Shown: positions 35,572-45,162, numbered from the stretch's first letter. The stretch: DNA of 64,000 bases from MPNP01 sp965221445 (GCA_965221445.1 CBDCSF010000013.1:1178001-1242000); one strand, 5' to 3'. Translations and numbers: made by a program. Notes: a model not told the origin generated them from the letters alone.

Positions 35572-36255
35572 TCAATCCAGTTTACCTGATGAATTAACTG
35601 CTTTTGAATCCTCGGCTTCATGACTGACTATCAAAGTTTCAGCCTTACCATTCAGAATTATAACAGCAGCTTGTACGAATCTGATTAAAATCAGCAGACA
35701 AGCCACGGGAAGGATAACATAGGGCACAAAACGAGGAAGTTTTTCGTAGGCCTCACCCTCATTCAAAATGGGTTCAAAAAAGCGAAGGAAATCGACCATG
35801 GGAATCTGGTCTGTTTCGTACCAAGCCCGATCCCGGGTATTCCAGTCAATACCCGTGGGAAACCAGTGTCCGGTTGTTTCATATAGACCTGCAAATGGAG
35901 CCCAGTAATCCCATGACCCTTTTAGTAAAAGGAAGGCATAGGTTATACAAATGATTGAAGCAAAAACTCCAAATAGTTTACGCCATCCAGGAGTTATGAT
36001 GTTGATAACGAAATCAACACCAATATGAGCAAATAGCTTGATGCAATGACTAATCCCCAGCAAAACCAGCCAGGCAAACAAGACTAGGGTTACTTCCAAA
36101 CCCCAAATCAAACTGTCGTTAAAGACATATCTCAGAACTACATTCGTAAATGTAATTATGGTCATCAGGGCCAATATTACTGCAATTGAGACCCTTTCAA
36201 TCCGGTCCACCATTGATCCCATTGAACCAATGAAACTTGCTGTTTTAGTCTCCAT
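35572..36255 (-). CDS. dctQ: TRAP transporter small permease (DctQ)
   Basis: 227-residue four-helix membrane subunit, somewhat longer than typical (about 160-190) because of an extra loop between helices 3 and 4 (residues about 110-170). The N-terminal helix-turn RIERVSIAVILALMTIITF and the VFLRYVF-like VVLRYVFNDSLIWGLE region are characteristic. It sits between dctP and dctM. Confidence 0.88.
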   Translation of the reverse strand: METKTASFIGSMGSMVDRIERVSIAVILALMTIITFTNVVLRYVFNDSLIWGLEVTLVLFAWLVLLGISHCIKLFAHIGVDFVINIITPGWRKLFGVFASIICITYAFLLLKGSWDYWAPFAGLYETTGHWFPTGIDWNTRDRAWYETDQIPMVDFLRFFEPILNEGEAYEKLPRFVPYVILPVACLLILIRFVQAAVIILNGKAETLIVSHEAEDSKAVNSSGKLD

Positions 36256-36317
36256 TTGATGTAAGAGGCTACCAACCGCAGCAATATCAATTAGTGCGGT
36301 TGGTTATAATTTAATGA

Positions 36318-37319
36318 TCAATGCATTTCGTTTATCTTCTCGGCGGCAGCAATATTCTCTGAACCAACATCTTCCTCAAATTGTTCCCAAACACTCAGCA
36401 TGGCATCAACCCATGCCTGGCGTTGCTCATCAGTCAGGGCACGGACTGTATGGCCTGCATCAATAATGGCCTGCTTGGCACTTTCATTGACGGCGAAGGC
36501 TTCGTTGTTTCTCTGTTCGGTAACCTCACTGAGAATCTGAGAAAGCTGGTTTCGAACTTCATCATCAAGACTGTCCCACCAGTCAACTGAAGTCACAACC
36601 AAATAGTCAATAATGCCATGATTGGTTTCAGTTATACCGTCCTGCACTTCAAAAAACTTTTTACCATAAATGTTTGACCAGGTGTTTTCCTGCCCATCAA
36701 CCACGCCGGTTTGTAAAGCTCCATATACCTCGGAAAAGGCCATTGGCTGTGCAGAAGCTCCCAAGGCCTCAATCTGCGCCACCAAAACATCGGATTTTTG
36801 AACTCTGAACTTTAACCCCTTGGCATCATCAGGTGATACAAGTGGTTTGTTGGCTGAAAACTGTTTAAGACCGTTGTGCCAGAATTCAAGACCCACCAAC
36901 CCACGCCTTTGCATGGAGTTCTTCATGGCTGAACCGGTTTCAGACTGTTGGAAAGCATCTACAGCCTCAATGTTCTTGAACATGAATGGAAGGTCAAATA
37001 TTCGAAATTGCTTAGTGAATTTCTCAAATTTCGACAAGGAAGGTGCAGCCAGCTGGACATCTCCCTGCAACATAGCTTCCAGGACGACATCATCGTTATA
37101 AAGTGTAGAGTTTGGAAATACCTCCATACAAGCCACCCCGTTCATCTCATTATTGACCCTTTCCTGAAGTAGAGTCGCTGCAATGCCCTTGGGATGTTTA
37201 TCGGTATTTGTAACGTGACTGAATTTAATGATCATTTCACCTGGGTCACAATTTGCCCAAGCGTAACCTGAGGTCAATGCAAATGTTGCCGTCATTAATA
37301 GTGCTGGAATAATTCTCAT
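36318..37319 (-). CDS. dctP: TRAP transporter substrate-binding protein (DctP)
   Basis: 333-residue periplasmic binding protein. ATG 37319 preceded by AAAGGA gives a signal peptide ending SGYAWA; longer frames lack this. Mature-domain marks: IKFSHVTNTDKHPKG, the arginine in GLKFRVQKSDV that normally holds the ligand carboxylate, and EVYGALQTGVVDGQENTWSN. Ligand likely a carboxylate such as a C4-dicarboxylate or sugar acid. First gene of the operon. Confidence 0.93.
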   Translation of the reverse strand: MRIIPALLMTATFALTSGYAWANCDPGEMIIKFSHVTNTDKHPKGIAATLLQERVNNEMNGVACMEVFPNSTLYNDDVVLEAMLQGDVQLAAPSLSKFEKFTKQFRIFDLPFMFKNIEAVDAFQQSETGSAMKNSMQRRGLVGLEFWHNGLKQFSANKPLVSPDDAKGLKFRVQKSDVLVAQIEALGASAQPMAFSEVYGALQTGVVDGQENTWSNIYGKKFFEVQDGITETNHGIIDYLVVTSVDWWDSLDDEVRNQLSQILSEVTEQRNNEAFAVNESAKQAIIDAGHTVRALTDEQRQAWVDAMLSVWEQFEEDVGSENIAAAEKINEMH

Positions 37320-37497
37320 GGATGTCCTTTCTATCTTGTTAGTAAACTTAACCTCAACCATTTGTTCATATCAATTGATTGGAGCCGATATTACAGCGAT
37401 ATAGTAGTAATTGACTATGAAACTTCCAAGGAATTGAACTCCCAATTTTGGAAATATGCAAAATACCTGTGGAAACTTTTTTGGGGAAGAGCTAGTT

Positions 37498-38478
37498 TTA
37501 TCTGGCGATGTCTTCAAATTGTTGGAATTTTAGTTTCAGCCGTTCCCGATCAGGATAATGCTTTCGATTCTTTGGTAGTTTCAAATCCTTTCCTTGAATG
37601 CTTTTAAGCAGTTCAAGTGTTTGACCATCCTTAACGTCCCAAAGTGTCTTAGAAACATGCAATTTATAATTAGGGTCTATTCCAATTAAATTGGCATCAT
37701 AAGCAGCGTGGTGCAATTTGGTAAGTGGCAATCCATTACCTACTTCAGGTTGACCAAATTTAAGATCCTTGTCTTCTACAATATGAGCCACATCAATTAG
37801 CGGAACCTTATGTTGAGGTTGATGAATTCTTGGTTCAGGGAACCCGGAGATTGCACACCGAAAGTCATAGGCCTGCATCACTGCAGCTCTAAATCGTGGC
37901 TGGTGAAGTCTGACTTTTACCGAGCTTTGAGAATACCTTCGTTCAATTTCAGTCAGCAGTTGGCTCACATTTGGAAGTTGTAAATTCTGAACATCGGTCA
38001 GGTAGCCAAATCTAATTTTGGCTTCCAATTTTTGGTCATCCCAACCAACAACGTAAACTGGAAATTCTGGTAGATAGTATCCATTACCTGTACCAATGAA
38101 ATAAATTATTGGGATTTTGTGTTCAAAGGCTTTCAGCAAATGTTGATTTTCCAGTGCCCTTGGGTCCTCACTCATAAAAGAGTAATCCAATATTTCCACA
38201 CCATCATAAATTTTATTGTAAATATCAATCTGATCACGATAGGTAGCACGACTGAGAGATTTCGGATAAACTGTCTTTATTGAAAGAAGGGTGTTCATTT
38301 GCCAAGGTTTGTGTATACCTTTTTGGCGATTGTGAAGAGTAATTCTTTGACCTTGGAAAACAAATCCCTCATCTAGTTGAGTAAAGTGTAAAACACCGTC
38401 CTGCTTGGGTAAATTGGTGATATGTTCAAAAGCCTTCAACCGTATCTGGTTATTGATTTCATCTGAAAGGTAAAGCAT
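37498..38478 (-). CDS. HNH endonuclease (McrA-like, SRA-like N-terminus)
   Basis: 326-residue putative restriction-type nuclease. The N-terminal 150 residues (GFVFQGQRITLHNRQKGIHK, TVYPKSLSR, PIIYFIGTG) resemble the first domain of the widespread HNH proteins thought to act like type IV restriction enzymes. The C-terminal HNH domain shows YDFRCAISG, LIDVAHIVEDKD (DAH-like core) and NGLPLTKLHHAAYDANLIGID. No methyltransferase gene is adjacent, which fits a stand-alone, modification-dependent enzyme. Start ATG 38478 has no strong ribosome site. Confidence 0.82.
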   Translation of the reverse strand: MLYLSDEINNQIRLKAFEHITNLPKQDGVLHFTQLDEGFVFQGQRITLHNRQKGIHKPWQMNTLLSIKTVYPKSLSRATYRDQIDIYNKIYDGVEILDYSFMSEDPRALENQHLLKAFEHKIPIIYFIGTGNGYYLPEFPVYVVGWDDQKLEAKIRFGYLTDVQNLQLPNVSQLLTEIERRYSQSSVKVRLHQPRFRAAVMQAYDFRCAISGFPEPRIHQPQHKVPLIDVAHIVEDKDLKFGQPEVGNGLPLTKLHHAAYDANLIGIDPNYKLHVSKTLWDVKDGQTLELLKSIQGKDLKLPKNRKHYPDRERLKLKFQQFEDIAR

Positions 38479-38577
38479 AAACTGATTTTTCTTATTGGTA
38501 AATTTCTTTGCTTTTATAAATTAGGAAGGTGAAATTAAAATTTACAAAAATCAAAAAAACAAAATACCAGAAAATCA

Positions 38578-39258
38578 TTGAAAATCGGTACACCAGTAGA
38601 ATTTCCAATTCAGGACGAAGTGGTTCGTGGCCATTTATATAAAACCGGAACACTTCGAAACCGTGCCCAGGTAATTGATAGCTCAAATAAAATTTGGCGC
38701 GTGCATGATACATTTCTTAAAGAGATACCTGGAGAATCCAGAAATACATTCGTAACCCCTATAGACCTCGCACGGTCCAGATTTCGAGTCGGGGATCTTG
38801 TTAACTTTTCAAAAGATGGGATTCTATATTCTGGCAAGGTCTTTAAACTGAATAAGGTACGAGCGATTGTCATGCTAGGGGATGGTGATAAATGGACAGT
38901 ACCCTATTTCAATTTGAAGCTCGTTTCAACTCCAAATCCCTTAAGGCCAGGCAAAAATAGACTACAAACAATCAGTGATAAGGCTCGAGCCTTAATGGAT
39001 TCACATGGACTTAAGGAATGGCATATGAGGTTTGATGAATCCATTCGTTTTCTAGGAAGATGCAATTTCCGAGATAAGGTTATTTTTATAAGTCGGAGTC
39101 ATGCTTTGGACGGCGAAGATAAAGATGTAATTGATACCATTTTGCATGAAATTGCCCATGCGCTTGCGGGACCTAAAGCACGTCATGGACCTGAATGGAA
39201 AAAGATTGCCAGGAAAATTGGTGCGACACCAAGAGCATGTTTCAAACCAACACACTAA
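38578..39258 (+). CDS. SprT-like zinc metalloprotease with N-terminal beta domain
   Basis: 226-residue protein. The C-terminal 110 residues form a SprT-like peptidase: HEIAHALAG (HExxH zinc site) followed by HGPEWKKIARKIG with the third ligand His. The N-terminal 115 residues show two repeat-like small beta stretches (IGTPVEFPIQDEVVRGHLYK and FRVGDLVNFSKDGILYSGKV), KOW/SH3-like and probably binding nucleic acid or protein. The frame begins at TTG 38578 with a poor ribosome site, so the true start is uncertain. SprT relatives in eukaryotes (Spartan) cleave DNA-protein crosslinks. Confidence 0.78.
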   Translation: MKIGTPVEFPIQDEVVRGHLYKTGTLRNRAQVIDSSNKIWRVHDTFLKEIPGESRNTFVTPIDLARSRFRVGDLVNFSKDGILYSGKVFKLNKVRAIVMLGDGDKWTVPYFNLKLVSTPNPLRPGKNRLQTISDKARALMDSHGLKEWHMRFDESIRFLGRCNFRDKVIFISRSHALDGEDKDVIDTILHEIAHALAGPKARHGPEWKKIARKIGATPRACFKPTH

Positions 39259-39298
39259 AAATTATAGATACATCAAGTAACAAAATTTATGAGTAAAG

Positions 39299-39595
39299 TT
39301 ACGATCCCATCGAATTTAGAAAAATATGTCCAACTAACGATAGAATAATCAAGATCACAGTGACAACTAATGTTGTGCTAACAAAGTTCTTACTAGCTAA
39401 ATTCTCTAATTTAGTTTTTATTTCTGTAGTTGTGGTGTTCAGGTTATCAATTTTACCTTCAACACTATCCATCCGTCGTTCAAGCTCTTTTAGCCGGTGG
39501 TTTATTAATCCCCCATTCCCACTCCCGTTTCCACTACTAGCACCAGGTGATGATTTTGGATCTTCGGCCAATACTAGGTGTTGTTTAGAAGTCAT
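39299..39595 (-). CDS. small coiled-coil protein with C-terminal membrane anchor, unknown function
   Basis: 98 residues. A Ser/Gly-rich linker (about 14-29) is followed by a predicted coiled coil (HRLKELERRMDSVEGKIDNL, about 33-68) and one C-terminal hydrophobic helix (about 73-93). The plan resembles phage XhlA-type or other tail-anchored accessory proteins. Its ATG shares an A with the TAA of the upstream 90-residue gene (TAATG), so the two are translationally coupled. Not recognised. Confidence 0.65.
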   Translation of the reverse strand: MTSKQHLVLAEDPKSSPGASSGNGSGNGGLINHRLKELERRMDSVEGKIDNLNTTTTEIKTKLENLASKNFVSTTLVVTVILIILSLVGHIFLNSMGS

Positions 39596-39867
39596 TAAAA
39601 GCGATCCTCAAACTTCTCAAGCCATTCCCACAAAGATCTAGATGTATATCCTGAATAATTACTCCGTAATGAAAACACTGCCCCGCTAGCATCTTCTATA
39701 CGATTATCTCCTTTTAAACCAATTTGCATAGCTACATTTTCAGTGAGTTCATCACTGGAAATCAGTATGAAGGTTTCATTTAACGGATAGTGTTCGGGAT
39801 AATTTTCCTTAACCTTTTCAATAACTTCATTGTTTGGTTCTTTGAGAGCTATAGCAAATACGGTCAT
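39595..39867 (-). CDS. conserved-looking 90-residue protein, unknown function
   Basis: 90-residue soluble protein (MTVFAIALKEPNNEVIEKVK start; NYSGYTSRSLWEWLEKF end). It has a mixed alpha/beta pattern with no Cys and no membrane segment. I recall no named domain. It is coupled by stop-start overlap to the membrane-anchored coiled-coil gene, so the pair probably works together, perhaps a soluble sensor or effector tethered through its partner. It lies in an accessory island between a SprT protease and DUF1285. Confidence 0.65.
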   Translation of the reverse strand: MTVFAIALKEPNNEVIEKVKENYPEHYPLNETFILISSDELTENVAMQIGLKGDNRIEDASGAVFSLRSNYSGYTSRSLWEWLEKFEDRF

Positions 39868-40041
39868 TATTCTTAGCCTCTACGATAAAACAAAAACAAT
39901 ACGATCATATGTACCTTTACATATTTAACTTACCAGAAAATAAACAAACATTTTCTATTGGAGATATAACAATCTATCTTCCTTTTTCAAAATGATTTGG
40001 TGATAATAGATGAAACTGTTAAGCAATTATCAAAGTGTCAA

Positions 40042-40632
40042 ATGTCCGACCAGATTACAGATATAGGGAAAGCAGATAATATTGCTGCAACAATAAGGAA
40101 CGTAGCAAAAAAAGGATTACCTCCTGTACATCTTTGGAATCCACCTTTCTGTGGTGATCTTGACATGAGAATTGCCAGGGATGGTACCTGGTACTATCTT
40201 GGTACGCCAATTGGTAGAAAACCATTGGTTAAACTATTTTCATCCATCTTGAGAAGGGATGGGGATGATTATTTTTTGGTTACCCCAGTAGAGAAAGTAG
40301 GAATTAAAGTAGATGATGCTCCCTTTGTAGCATTGGATTTTGATACTTCTGGCGAGGTAAAAACCCAGGTTGTGACCTTTACAACAAATGTGGATGATGA
40401 AACCACCGCCGGGAAAGACAAACCAATCCGGGTAAACCGTGATCCTGTTACCGGAGAAGTATCTCCTTACGTACTGGTAAGGTCCAACCTTGAAGCCCTG
40501 ATTGACAGGAAAAGCTTCTTCCGGCTGGTTGATATTTGTGTCAATGAGGAATACCGAGGTGATAGGTGGTTTGGTCTGTGGTCCAAGGGGGTATTCTTTC
40601 CATTTATACCTTCTATTGAGATGGAAGTTTGA
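40042..40632 (+). CDS. DUF1285 family protein
   Basis: 196-residue DUF1285 protein of unknown role. The block LPPVHLWNPPFCGDLDMRI is followed by ARDGTWYYLGTPIGRKPLV, FSSILRRDGDDYFLVTPVEK and LDFDTSG, which match the family closely. The frame opens at TTG 39997, but ATG 40042 gives the usual leader of about 25 residues before the first block. It stands alone, before a TnpB remnant. Confidence 0.85.
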   Translation: MSDQITDIGKADNIAATIRNVAKKGLPPVHLWNPPFCGDLDMRIARDGTWYYLGTPIGRKPLVKLFSSILRRDGDDYFLVTPVEKVGIKVDDAPFVALDFDTSGEVKTQVVTFTTNVDDETTAGKDKPIRVNRDPVTGEVSPYVLVRSNLEALIDRKSFFRLVDICVNEEYRGDRWFGLWSKGVFFPFIPSIEMEV

Positions 40633-40805
40633 GCAATCACTTGAAAAACAATACCAAACAGTCATCCCTAGACAATCCGAAAAACAATTTATTTTAATGT
40701 CCTGTGATTCCAAAAACTTACCAATTGTGATTGCTCTGCAATAAACTGTAATCACCCTGGTTAAGGTACAGCATTGGAAAAATGCAGTGAAAGTCTTACA
40801 AAAAA

Positions 40806-41138
40806 GGGGTTTGTATACGTTCTTAACATTAATTCTAGCAGCTGTTACTCTACGCAAAAACACTACGTATTAAGCAACAAAGAAAGAAAACCCCAACCAT
40901 GCCAGAGATTACCATCTACCGCAGCATCCAGTATCGGTTTATACCCGGTACAACCATCAAGGCCGATAAATTGTAAGGTTTGGCAGGAGCCTGCCGATAT
41001 GTGTGGAATACTATGCTGGACCAGCAGGATGAACTACACCAGGAAGTCAGGGCAAAGGGTGAGAAGCCACCCCATCCGCCCTTCTCTTCTTTGGGCAAAG
41101 CCTTCACTGGCTGCGGTCGGAAAACACCACCACTTTAA
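40806..41138 (+). mobile_element. IS200/IS605-type tnpB remnant, copy 1 (left end plus N-terminal codons)
   Basis: From ATG 40899 the frame reads MPEITIYRSIQYRFIPGTTI, a TAA after KADKL, then GLAGACRYVWNTMLDQQDEL to a stop at 41138. This is the N-terminus of a TnpB/OrfB (RNA-guided nuclease) protein; the catalytic RuvC part is gone. Homology with the second copy (62900-63226, inverted) extends about 90 bases upstream of the ATG to a GGGGTTT at 40806, which marks the likely element left end. It contains an imperfect hairpin around CTACGTA. Confidence 0.82.
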
Positions 41139-41329
41139 AGATCAAACCGAAACCTGAAACCCTAACCTAAAATGTAAGCCTGGTCTTTGAAAAATAATTA
41201 GTCGTATTCTAGTCTGAATTGGTAGTCAGAGACCCACATTTCATAAAAGTTTTCCCCTTAATCACTTGTATTTTGGGGCTAAGGAACAAAGATTGGTATA
41301 GTAAATTGTAAAATTTTAAGGATGTTAAA

Positions 41330-42805
41330 ATGCTTGATCATACAAACCTTGTCTCTATACTGAAAGATCCAACTCTCCTTGCCACCAAGGCATATATCAA
41401 TGGGGAGTGGGTTGATGCTGATGATGGTGGGACTTTTGAAATTACCAACCCCTCAAGAGGGGATGTTATTGTTTCCATTCCAGATCTGGGAATAGCTGAA
41501 GTAAAAAGAGCCATTGAATCCGCTGAAATAGCTCAGAAGGAATGGGCTGCCAGAACAGCCAAGGAAAGATCTGAAATTCTAAATCGATGGTACGACCTGG
41601 CAATGGAGAATGCCGATGATCTCGCCTCCATCCTGACAGCAGAAATGGGTAAACCCTTCGCTGAAGCAAAAGGAGAAATCATGTATGGTTCTTCCTTTAT
41701 CCAGTGGTTTGCTGAAGAAGGTAAGCGAGTTTATGGCGAGACAATACCTGGTCATCAAACGGATAAAAGGCTGGTGGTTTTGAAACAACCGGTTGGTGTT
41801 GTTGCATCTATCACACCCTGGAATTTCCCCAATGCAATGATTGCCAGAAAAGTAGCCCCTGCTCTGGCAGTTGGTTGCTCGATAGTCTGTCGCCCTGCGA
41901 GTGAAACACCTCTTTCAGCTCTCTCAATGGCTGTTCTTGCCGAAAGAGCCGGTGTACCCAAGGGAGTATTTTCTGTACTACCATCAACAAAATCCCGTGA
42001 AATTGGTGAAGAGTTCTGCTCAAATCCGATAATCAGGAAAATTACTTTTACCGGATCAACTGAAGTCGGTCGAATTCTGATGCGACAAGCAGGTGATCAG
42101 ATCAAGAAAGTTTCAATGGAACTAGGTGGAAATGCTCCATTTATTGTTTTTGATGATGCTGATGTAGATGCTGCTGTCGAGGGAGCAATGATTAGCAAAT
42201 ATAGAAACAATGGACAGACCTGTGTTTGTGCCAACAGAATTTACGTACAGGAAGGCGTATACGAAGAATTTTCGAAGAAACTTGCCGAAGCTACCAAGTC
42301 ACTTGTTTTGGGAGATGGTTTTGAAGATGGAGTCAATACTGGCCCCTTGATCAATCAAGATGCGGTCGAAAAAGTAAAATCTCATATTGATGATGCTCTG
42401 GAAAAGGGTGCTAGGGTGTTGATCGGTGGACAACCTTCAGAATTGGGTGGCTACTGGTTTGAACCGACCGTTATAGCTGATGTCACACAAAGCATGATGG
42501 TGGCCTATGATGAAACTTTTGGCCCTCTCGCACCACTGTTTAAATTCAGTACTGATGAAGAAGTCATTGAATTGGCCAATGATTCTATCCACGGCTTGGC
42601 TTCATACTTTTATACCAAGGATGTTTCCAGGGTCTGGAAAGTCTCCGAGGCGTTGGAGTATGGAATTGTTGGAGTGAACACTGGAATTTTTTCTACAGAG
42701 TGTGCACCCTTTGGAGGGGTGAAGCAGTCAGGAATTGGTAGAGAAGGATCCCGGCACGGTATAGACGATTATCTGGAAATGAAATACGTTTGCCTTAGTA
42801 TCTAG
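41330..42805 (+). CDS. gabD: NAD(P)-dependent succinate-semialdehyde dehydrogenase
   Basis: 491-residue aldehyde dehydrogenase of the GabD group. TPWNFPNAMIARK holds the oxyanion Asn and cofactor contacts, FTGSTEVGR binds NAD, MELGGNAPFIVFDDAD carries the general-base Glu, and NNGQTCVCANRIY holds the catalytic Cys. GVNTG...APFGGVKQSGIGREG is the GabD-type C-terminus. It oxidises succinate semialdehyde (from GABA) or a similar semialdehyde to the acid. Monocistronic, with a hairpin terminator at 42845. Confidence 0.92.
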   Translation: MLDHTNLVSILKDPTLLATKAYINGEWVDADDGGTFEITNPSRGDVIVSIPDLGIAEVKRAIESAEIAQKEWAARTAKERSEILNRWYDLAMENADDLASILTAEMGKPFAEAKGEIMYGSSFIQWFAEEGKRVYGETIPGHQTDKRLVVLKQPVGVVASITPWNFPNAMIARKVAPALAVGCSIVCRPASETPLSALSMAVLAERAGVPKGVFSVLPSTKSREIGEEFCSNPIIRKITFTGSTEVGRILMRQAGDQIKKVSMELGGNAPFIVFDDADVDAAVEGAMISKYRNNGQTCVCANRIYVQEGVYEEFSKKLAEATKSLVLGDGFEDGVNTGPLINQDAVEKVKSHIDDALEKGARVLIGGQPSELGGYWFEPTVIADVTQSMMVAYDETFGPLAPLFKFSTDEEVIELANDSIHGLASYFYTKDVSRVWKVSEALEYGIVGVNTGIFSTECAPFGGVKQSGIGREGSRHGIDDYLEMKYVCLSI

Positions 42806-42844
42806 TGATTTAATAATTCACATTGACTCAAATTTTAATTTATA

Positions 42845-42880
42845 GGCTAGCAGAAGGAACCTACTGACTGCTAGCCTTTA
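42845..42880 (+). terminator. hairpin terminator of gabD
   Basis: Arms GGCTAGCAG (42845-42853) and CTGCTAGCC (42868-42876), 14-base loop, followed by TTTA. It is 40 bases after the gabD stop. Confidence 0.7.
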
Positions 42881-43248
42881 TGCCGACAGGCGTTTGAAGA
42901 ACCTGAAGACCTTACAGAAGGCAAATATATTTCCTCCATCTCTGGAATTTTGAACTATCATCTTTGTTCTGGAGCTCAAACCTCCTGCATTGCAAGTTGA
43001 TACCATTAATCCCCACGAAATGAGGAAAATGGAACAGCAATTTTCAAAATTATTGCTACATCAGAGATTGATGGTACTGTGTATATTATCTCCAAAGTAC
43101 GATTGATTTATCAATATAGTAATTTGGCATATAATATCTTATCCACATATAAACAAATTTTAACTTGGCCTTATCCCTAACGGAGCATCGAACGATGTTT
43201 GTTGATCTGATTTAACTTTATGGTATTTACTTCCAGAAGAGGTGATTT
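42881..43248. other. gap of 368 bases, possibly decayed coding sequence
   Basis: Short open pieces (for example around 42890-42960 and 42970-43080) have coding-like composition but no start, ribosome site or recognised motif. The last 100 bases must hold the promoter for the gene at 43249. Confidence 0.4.
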
Positions 43249-44985
43249 GTGAACTATAGAGATAATGAAATTCGAAAGCGCTTGGAGGTGGGTGAGGATG
43301 AACGTTGGGAATTCAAACAAGTGGAATTCGAGGGGAATAAGCCTAAAAGTCCAACCAGGAAAGATTTCGCAGATGAAATGATAGCCTTTGCAAATGCAAG
43401 TGGAGGAGTAATTCTTTGCGGGGTAACCGATAAAGGTATAATCCAGGGAATGGATTTCGACCAACTATCATCCTTAGACAAATTATTGGTTGAATTAGCT
43501 AAGTATACTGTTAAACCCACATTAAAAATCAATATACACCACCATGATTTAGATGAGAAAGCGTTTATTCTCGCTGAAGTACCGAAGAGTAATACTGTTC
43601 ACGAGAGAGATGGAATTGCATATATTCGATTTGGTACAACCAAAAAGCGCCTTGAGGGAGATGAACGTTCTAGCCTGACACAAAATCGTGAACAAAGTCG
43701 TTTCTTGAGTTACGATATGAGAATTGTTCCCAATACTGGTTTTAATACCCTAAATACGAATCTTTGGGAACCTCTTTTAAGCGTTACTGGTGCTGAAGAC
43801 CCCCAACGAGGACTAATGAACCTACGGTTGTTGAAAGTTGATGATACGGGAAAGGTTCGTGCTACTGTTGCAGGTATTTTATTATGTACTGAGTCACCTG
43901 AAAAATGGTTGCCACAAGCTACAATTGTCGCAACAAGCTATCGTGGGAATGACCGTACCTCAGGTCAACTTGATACCCAGGAAATAGTTGGACCGCTAAA
44001 TGTACAGATAACCAATGCGGTACATTTTGTAAAACGAAACATGCGGGTTGCAGCTCAAAAAAGTCCAGAAAGGGAGAATATTCCAGAGTATAATATCTCA
44101 GCAGTGTTTGAAGCAATAGTCAATGCTGTAGTACACCGAGATTATTCTTTAAGACAAAAGCGGATCAGATTATCAATGTTTAAAGACAATCTTGAGATTG
44201 ATTCCCCTGGGAGGTTACCTAATGGCATGACCATTGAAAGTATGGATATAAGTCAAGCCACACGCAATGAAGTAATCGCCTCTGTTTTTGGTAGAATTCC
44301 TGTCTCAGAAACTTCTGGATTAAGTAATCGTAGATATTTTATGGAAAGAAGAGGAGATGGTGTATCAATTATCAAAAAAAGAACTTTTGAAGCAGTAGGG
44401 AAATGGCCGGGATATAAACTGATTGACAAGTCAAACCTACTACTAAAGATTCCAGCGACAAAACTTGAATACCATCCAGCTACCTCAACAATTTCCGTTC
44501 AAGCTGGTGGTGTACCATTGGATGGTGTGGATGTACTTGCCTTGTTCCCGAATAAAACTTGGCAACGTGCTATTACCAATGAAATTGGTGAGGCTACATT
44601 CAATCTATACACGACAAGTCTTCCTATGACAGTATTTGCAGCGAAACAGGGGTACTCTGGGGAATTAATCCAAAAATGGCTACCAAACCAGGAAGGCCAA
44701 ATTATCGAAATAGTGCATATGCCATCCGGTGGTTCGGTGATATTTCCAAATGGAACCGGACATATACCTGGACTCCATGGTCGATTAAATCCTATCCTTG
44801 ATACAAGCGACAGGACATATTTATATGCCGACAATATTGCTATAGAGGAAGGGAAGCAACAACCGGTTACTTTTCGACCTAATGTGCCAATAAAACTCGC
44901 AGATGCCTATGGTACTGAATTATCCCTAACCATCCATTCAATAATAGGACGTTCGTCTCTGTTGGAATATAATTCACTAGAATAG
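43249..44985 (+). CDS. Schlafen/AlbA_2-domain ATP-binding protein with C-terminal beta domain
   Basis: 578-residue protein. The N-terminal AlbA_2 (Schlafen-like) domain runs to about residue 135 (ERWEFKQ, FADEMIAFANASGGVILCGV, YIRFGTTKKRL). A middle GHKL/AAA_4-type ATPase segment has EAIVNAVVHRDYS (N-box) and RLPNGMTIESMDISQATRNE. The C-terminal 190 residues look like a carboxypeptidase-regulatory or Ig-like beta domain (VPLDGVDVLALFPNK, FNLYTTSLPMTVFAAKQGYSG), unusual for this family. GTG 43249 with GAGGTG four to five bases upstream is a good start. Related proteins are regulators or defence-linked; the role here is unknown. Confidence 0.83.
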   Translation: MNYRDNEIRKRLEVGEDERWEFKQVEFEGNKPKSPTRKDFADEMIAFANASGGVILCGVTDKGIIQGMDFDQLSSLDKLLVELAKYTVKPTLKINIHHHDLDEKAFILAEVPKSNTVHERDGIAYIRFGTTKKRLEGDERSSLTQNREQSRFLSYDMRIVPNTGFNTLNTNLWEPLLSVTGAEDPQRGLMNLRLLKVDDTGKVRATVAGILLCTESPEKWLPQATIVATSYRGNDRTSGQLDTQEIVGPLNVQITNAVHFVKRNMRVAAQKSPERENIPEYNISAVFEAIVNAVVHRDYSLRQKRIRLSMFKDNLEIDSPGRLPNGMTIESMDISQATRNEVIASVFGRIPVSETSGLSNRRYFMERRGDGVSIIKKRTFEAVGKWPGYKLIDKSNLLLKIPATKLEYHPATSTISVQAGGVPLDGVDVLALFPNKTWQRAITNEIGEATFNLYTTSLPMTVFAAKQGYSGELIQKWLPNQEGQIIEIVHMPSGGSVIFPNGTGHIPGLHGRLNPILDTSDRTYLYADNIAIEEGKQQPVTFRPNVPIKLADAYGTELSLTIHSIIGRSSLLEYNSLE

Positions 44986-45162
44986 TCAAGGGAGTTCTTG
45001 ATCATTTAATTTGATTTTCTCCTATAGGAAATTGGTGGACTATTAACTGACCGAGCATAAGTGTTATTTGGTCGACATTGGTTGAGTTATCGCCTACCAC
45101 TGGGAAAGTTTGGTTTAATCGAATGACTTGCCAAGCTAAATTTATTTTGGTTGTTTTGGGTG

